DNA from: Cyrtodaria siliqua
Taxonomy: Eukaryota > Mollusca > Bivalvia > Adapedonta > Hiatellidae
Direction: 5' to 3'
NCBI GenBank assembly: GCA_037043455.1
Contig: JAWPHD010001348.1
Coordinates: 124,001-188,000, forward strand
DNA length: 64,000 nt
The position numbers and the translations under genes were made by a program. The notes below the pieces were generated by a model that was not told where the DNA came from, searched no databases, and was given only the letters and a program-made list of their open reading frames with translations. Shown one piece after another: positions 59,661 to 64,000 of the stretch. How positions within the stretch are numbered: the stretch's first letter is position 1; every line of letters starts with the position of its first letter.

Positions 59661-60569
59661 GAAGACCACCATGGTAAAGACAATGCAGACTGAGAGGAAG
59701 CGCTTAATATGTTCACTCAGTAAGAACGACATTGGGAATTTAGTTTGCAACCGATCTCCTAGAAAAGTAGGATAGAGTGCGATGTATGTGGCCAGACCTT
59801 TCGGTGACAAGCATACCTCCGGAAACACAAGAAGACTTTGCACGGACAAGGTTGGAAAAGATAGAGACAGTATCAAGGGCACCAGATAAGGATGATGATG
59901 ATAAGAAACATACTGAGAGTAAAAAATAGAGTGAAATAAGTGATTGGGATCAGGAACCTGACGTCTCGGTTGTAGAGTCCAGCAATAAGCCAGGAAGTGG
60001 TGAAGATAGTACTGATAGGAAATCAGACCAGTAATGAGATAATACAAGAGACAGTACAGAAGGCAATCCTTTCGGTGGACTCGAAGGAAGTTGACAGCAT
60101 TACGAGGGAAAGGCTGTGGAGAAAACCGACAATCCCTACTACCAGAAAGAGGAAACCTTTGGATGTTAACAACAATGATAAGTTGCAACCAGAGACTGGG
60201 AAAATGAGACGAAGTGGTGATGATGTTACTGTTCCGAAATTGAGTAAGAAGGTCATCGTATGTAACAAGAGATCTAGAATGGGGAAAGCTAGGCCGTTAC
60301 AAGTTCAGCAAGAGTTCACTGATAGTGGTATGCAGGCTGACCAAGAAATGTCAGAGATCAGTGTTCACGTTGATAGAGAGATGGTAGATTGTGCATCATA
60401 AACTGAAGAACAAAAATTTGGAAGTGAGAGTGCCAATAACAGGGGAGATATGTGTGAACATTGCAACATAAGTTTTGATGACGAGGCCATGTATCGTGTC
60501 CATTCAAGCTGTCACTCTAGGGATGACACTTTGAGGTCAAGCGGGACATATGCGCTTGAGGTGGGGTAA
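59661..60569 (+). pseudogene. pol C-terminal extension with two zinc-finger motifs
   Basis: The integrase frame can be followed past the TGA at 59,658. Near 59,778 it encodes CDVCGQTFR, stop, QAYLRKHKKTLH, a textbook C2H2 spacing (C-x2-C-x12-H-x4-H) broken by one TGA. An open part, 59,997-60,401, is basic (TTRKRKPLD, KKVIVCNKRSRMGKARP). After one TAA the same frame gives CEHCNISFDDEAMYRVHSSC (about 60,453-60,512), C-x2-C-x12-H-x3-C. It ends at 60,567-60,569, touching the LTR start. Its role could be nucleic-acid binding; this is inferred. Confidence 0.6.
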
Positions 60570-60856
60570 TGAGACGATCAGACTCGTGTTTTACAGTCCG
60601 GTAGAATTCAATTGTATCTGGCCTCTTATAGTATGGTGCAGTATTTAGACGTTTCAATGTTTCTGACGGTGTAATGGTAAAATAGTCATGTTTGAATGTA
60701 AAAGGTTTAGAAAACATTAATTATACGGATATAATTGGATAGACGGTATGTAGCATTTCTTTAAAAAACTTCATGTTCGTAAGAGGTTAGTCGATCTCGC
60801 AAAGCATAGTGGAATGTAATTTACCGGCTATTTAAACCTAGCATGATGATGCTTCA
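60570..60856 (+). repeat. 3' LTR of the gypsy element
   Basis: It begins TGAGACGATCAGACTCGTGT after a G-rich tract and ends ATGATGCTTCA. It is paired with the copy at 46,802-47,089 at roughly 88-90% identity by eye. The AATTGTATCTGGCCTCT stretch is conserved in both. Confidence 0.7.
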
Positions 60857-61430
60857 ATTTGCTTATGTAATAGAGAGATATGGTTTCATATCGGGCCTGA
60901 GGGTAGCATTCGAAGTACGTGAACGTCCGGGTTACATTCCCAACGACCAATAGGCTAAGGGTCGAGTTTTGGCCAAGGATACAGCTAATAACGCCAGTGG
61001 TGCCCGTAACACTCGAACCCGTGATCTCCGGGTTCTACGTCAATGTCAATTCTTATCGTATTCGTATACCGAAAGGATACTTGGTTTTGCTTTACTCTGA
61101 TATGCGGTATGCAATATTTAAATGTAGTCAAACGTTATTGAGTTACTTCCCTTACATCGTTAGAGTAGAGTCCCTTTGTATTTTACCTGCATAAAGATGC
61201 GAACATGTGAAGAATTAGAAGGCGTGCCAGTGGCCTAGTAGCTACGGCCAGAACTTGTAACCTAGCAAACAGGCGTCATCGTGAACATGGGTTCGAAACC
61301 TCAACGCGGCAAATAATTCATAGAGAGAAAAGAAAAATATATTTCATTTTGTATTGTATTCTTTATGACTTAACAACACAGGTAACCGTAAGATATAATA
61401 GGAAGTTATGCGTAATTGTTTTATTCCCAC
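60857..61430. repeat. Repeat block R3, copy 1 (SINE-like on minus, tRNA-like head on plus)
   Basis: The minus strand holds an S1-related SINE part: B-box GGGTTCGAGTG near 61,020 and domain GGCCAAAACTCGACCCTTAG. The plus strand at 61,210-61,305 has a tRNA-like head (GTGGCCTAGTAGCTACGGCC, GGGTTCGAAACC) and then an A-rich tail region. The same arrangement recurs at 63,150-63,715. Confidence 0.65.
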
Positions 61431-61455
61431 GTGCCCTGCTTATTGCTTCAAGTGA

Positions 61456-62515
61456 CAAAAGCGTATGTCTACCTATCCTCTGTTCTCTTGCTCTTCGACA
61501 ACATAGCCCTGGACAACACAGTAAAATACTTGCTATTCATGACAACAGACACAACACTTTAACATCAGGTTAAATTTTAACTGTGAAACGAAAATAAATT
61601 TGGAGAGAAACACATGCAAATTACAAACTTTGGATATCTTCCATGGAACTAGTTTAGCATCCCACGACCCGGAAGTACTTTCTCACCGCACCGACACCAA
61701 AAGCATTATTGCGCTGAATTAATACAACTGTGTAATTTAGTTAGATATATGTAGTGTAGTTACATTGCATATAGTTAAAGTGCGGACAGATTATACTTCT
61801 GTTTCTGAGTAAGCACATGCAATACCTCCACTTTAAACATCTTGCATTCAAAAGACAGAAATAAAGACAGAAACAGTTGCCATTACGTGGTCCGAGTATT
61901 AACTTCCATATCCCATCCAACCCCTACTCCAAGAAGCGGAAATGGTTTTGACTGGAGTATGAAATAAAACCTTAATTTCAGCTTAAAAAGTTTGACATTG
62001 TAAAATTGAAACATTTATTATATAATTTTAAACAGGTTATCGCATTTTTTCTGTAAACACTGTTTTCAAACATGTTTTATTGTCAAAATATCTGTTATAA
62101 AGTCCTTCTTATTACGTACAGTTCTGAGAAATACAAACAATGTGTGGGGTCATTGCAGTCAAACAGAAGCTATGCATTCCAATATCAGCCTGTGCGGTGT
62201 AACGAACATTCCAGCCGGGTGGAGAACCGATCACAGGCCACACAACTTGAAATTGTTCTTTGAAATTGTTCTTTGTTTCTGTGTGCGTTTGTGGTTGACT
62301 GTCGTCTTTGAATGCTACTTTTCCTGTTCGATTTTATTTTTATATCTAATTGGTAGCCCTATTGTCAACCCTTGTGTGTTTGTGGTGTCTTATTTTGCCT
62401 TTTATTCATTTTTATATATAGTTGTTCTTTGTTTATGTTTGTGTTTGTGGTTGACTGTCGTCTTTGAATGCTACTTTTCCTGTTCTATTTGTATATCTAT
62501 ATTAAAAGTAAGTAA
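61456..62515 (+). repeat. R1 copy c with R2-like end; empty site for FB-C
   Basis: It matches 42,990-43,299 joined to 46,279-46,800. At 61,755 it reads straight through (GTAGTGTAGTTACATTG) where copy b holds FB-C. About 240 bases at 61,880-62,116 are extra relative to copy b. Confidence 0.8.
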
Positions 62516-63149
62516 CAAATACTGATAAAGGTGATCCTTTGGGAGCAACAAACACAATTAAGAGAATAAAGGAGCAGACTCGGTTTTATTGAGTCTGTTT
62601 ATGAGAAATAATGAAAGAAGCAATGCCTCTCACGCCCCCTAGCACCGGCTAAAGCGGTATTCTACTTCAAAGCCACCTATATTGGACTCGCTTGTCCCAA
62701 AGGACCAGTAAAAATAACACTACAAAATAAAAATAACACTAGGTGTTTCATGACTGCTTTTGCGTCTTTTATTAAAACTCATCGCACGTGTGATCAAATG
62801 ACAGAGATACATAGCAGAAATAAAAAACAATTAACTGTAAAACAAGTGTGTTTTACGGCAGAAGCCTCAATCGATAACATGTTTTATGTTATTAGGTTAT
62901 ACAACAATTCCGTAAGACCACTGGCATCAGTGGAATATTTCACTGAGTCATAAATAAAATGAAAACAAAAATATATATGTTCCTGTTCTATGGAACCAGA
63001 ATCTGCTATTTTGCCTCTAACCAGTGCGTTGCTAGGGCATCACATCAGCGTTAGCATCGCAGACGGTTCCATTTATCGTCCAGTGGGATAATAATATAAG
63101 ACGGCAACAATGTGGGTCACTCTTATTATTTCGAGGAGCTCCAAAGGTA
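62516..63149. other. Intergenic, nothing recognised
   Basis: Includes a short direct repeat AAAATAACACTA near 62,709-62,740. No gene is supported. Confidence 0.3.
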
Positions 63150-63715
63150 TCCGGGAACCTTGCCCCATTCTTATGTAATAGAGTGATATAGGTTCATATC
63201 GGGCCTGGAGAGTTGCCTTCGAAGTACGGGAACGTCCGGTTTACGTTCCCAACGACGATAGGCTAAGGGTCGTGTTTTGGCCAAAGATACAGCGAATAAT
63301 ACAGTGGTGCCGGTAAGACTCGAACCCTTGATCACCGGGTCCTGCGTCAATGGCAATTCTGATCGTATGCGTATATCGAAAGGATACTTGGTTTTGTTTT
63401 ACTCTGATATGCAGATTTATTGCTTCGGTGCCCAACATTTTGGCGGTATGTAATATTGAAATATGATCAAACGTAAGTAAAACGTTTATGAGTTGCTTCT
63501 CTTACATCGTTGCTTCACTTACATCGCCTAGTGGTTACGGTCAGAACTTGTAACCTAGCACACAGGCGTCATCATGAACATGGGTTCGAAACCTCAACGC
63601 GGCAAATAATTCACAGAGAGAAAAGAAAAACATGTATTTTTTTTGTATTGTATTGTTTATGACTTAACAACACATTTAACAGTTAGATATAATAGGAAGT
63701 TATGTGTAATTGTTG
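63150..63715. repeat. Repeat block R3, copy 2
   Basis: Same order as 60,857-61,430: a minus-strand SINE-like part (63,165-63,390, B-box GGGTTCGAGTC), then a plus-strand tRNA-like head (CCTAGTGGTTACGG, GGGTTCGAAACC; 63,525-63,605) and the shared GTATTGTATTGTTTATGACT tail. Confidence 0.65.
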
Positions 63716-63907
63716 TATTTATGTGTAAGTGCACTGCTCATTGCTTCTGTGTGTCAAAATCCATGCAGGTGGATGAGTTCAATATTGTTAATTCGAATAT
63801 TACTCATATAAATGTAATGAGTAATAAAACATTTCTACCTAAGGCATCACTTTACTATTAGCTACATAACATGCCATGGTAAGGTTCGCTTTTTGGTATT
63901 ATTTTAT
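63716..63907. other. Intergenic, nothing recognised
   Basis: Short AT-rich stretch before the last SINE; no gene is seen. Confidence 0.3.
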
Positions 63908-64000
63908 TTCGTCGGTGTGTTCTTGGGCAAAACGCTTTTCCATGGCCTCGTCCGTTGGATGGGGACGGTAAGCCGGCGGTCCCGTGTATCGGAGTTTAAC
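63908..64000 (+). mobile_element. S1 SINE fragment, cut by the window end
   Basis: TCGGTGTGTTCTTGGGCAAA and GGCGGTCCCGTGTATCGG match the S1 central domain in the sense orientation. The tRNA head is missing and the 3' side lies beyond the window or is lost. Confidence 0.7.

Larger units (their letters stand above)
54955..60856 (+). mobile_element. Gypsy-type LTR retrotransposon, defective
   Basis: A primer-binding-site-like TTGCGCCCAACGTGGGGC starts near 54,956. Gag, protease, reverse transcriptase, RNase H and integrase follow in the Ty3/gypsy order, then a zinc-finger-bearing extension, a G-rich GAGGTGGGG tract and a 287-bp LTR (60,570-60,856). Each domain is broken by stops or shifts, and gag and RT have internal deletions, so this copy cannot be active. 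No env-like protein is seen. Confidence 0.85.

Noticed and set aside
59565..60188. Long minus-strand frame of about 207 codons across the gypsy 3' region
   Set aside because: It is antisense to the integrase tail and zinc-finger extension, without a domain; the sense strand explains the sequence.
61210..61305. Possible functional tRNA gene
   Set aside because: A- and B-box-like parts are present, but spacing and stems do not give a convincing cloverleaf and a repeat-like tail follows. Treated as a SINE-type head.

Overview
The window looks like repeat-rich intergenic DNA from a bivalve mollusc. The basis is AT-rich eukaryotic sequence, tRNA-derived SINEs of the type common in bivalves, elements with tandem-repeat cores of the bivalve pearl/Helentron-like kind, LINE relics of several types and one gypsy-type LTR retrotransposon. 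No complete conventional gene, rRNA gene or functional tRNA gene is visible. Two short stretches on the minus strand (5.1-5.7 kb and 42.5-42.8 kb) look like pieces of spliced genes. Family names are assigned from recognisable motifs only; no database search was possible.

Layout. 0-10 kb: small repeats, a modular tandem-repeat element (2.6-4.4 kb), an element with 34-bp inverted ends and TTA duplications that carries a possible two-exon gene (4.78-5.99 kb), a tandem duplication whose second copy was hit by a SINE and a MITE (6.7-8.0 kb), a GA microsatellite and a 486-bp TIR element. 11-14.3 kb: a 31-bp minisatellite, then a decayed LINE with its own internal low-complexity expansion. 14.3-18.2 kb: a minus-strand LINE split by a SINE and by a second modular element. 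19.3-35.9 kb: a plus-strand LINE carrying two SINEs and, inserted in its 3' part, a 15.5-kb foldback element.

The foldback element (20,255-35,728) is the main feature. It has about 560-bp non-satellite inverted ends, arms of a 25-bp satellite, a 139-bp unique island mirrored in both arms, and a central non-satellite hairpin. A second copy of the hairpin sits in the left arm with its loop inverted. An imperfect 8-bp target duplication lies at the junctions and LINE sequence resumes in frame on the far side. Two smaller foldback elements follow at 38,986-41,381 and 43,300-46,278. The second has a perfect 6-bp target duplication and a paralogous empty site 15 kb away.

46-64 kb: duplicated repeat blocks, an LTR-like repeat, a minisatellite array, a fairly young Tx1/L1-type LINE (49.4-53.75 kb) and a gypsy-type element (about 54.95-60.86 kb). 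The gypsy copy is broken in gag, has lost the catalytic YxDD segment of its reverse transcriptase, and has a pol C-terminal extension with two zinc-finger motifs. The layout is an insertion hotspot where transposons nest in one another. Several relative ages can be read from nesting and from paralogous empty sites.
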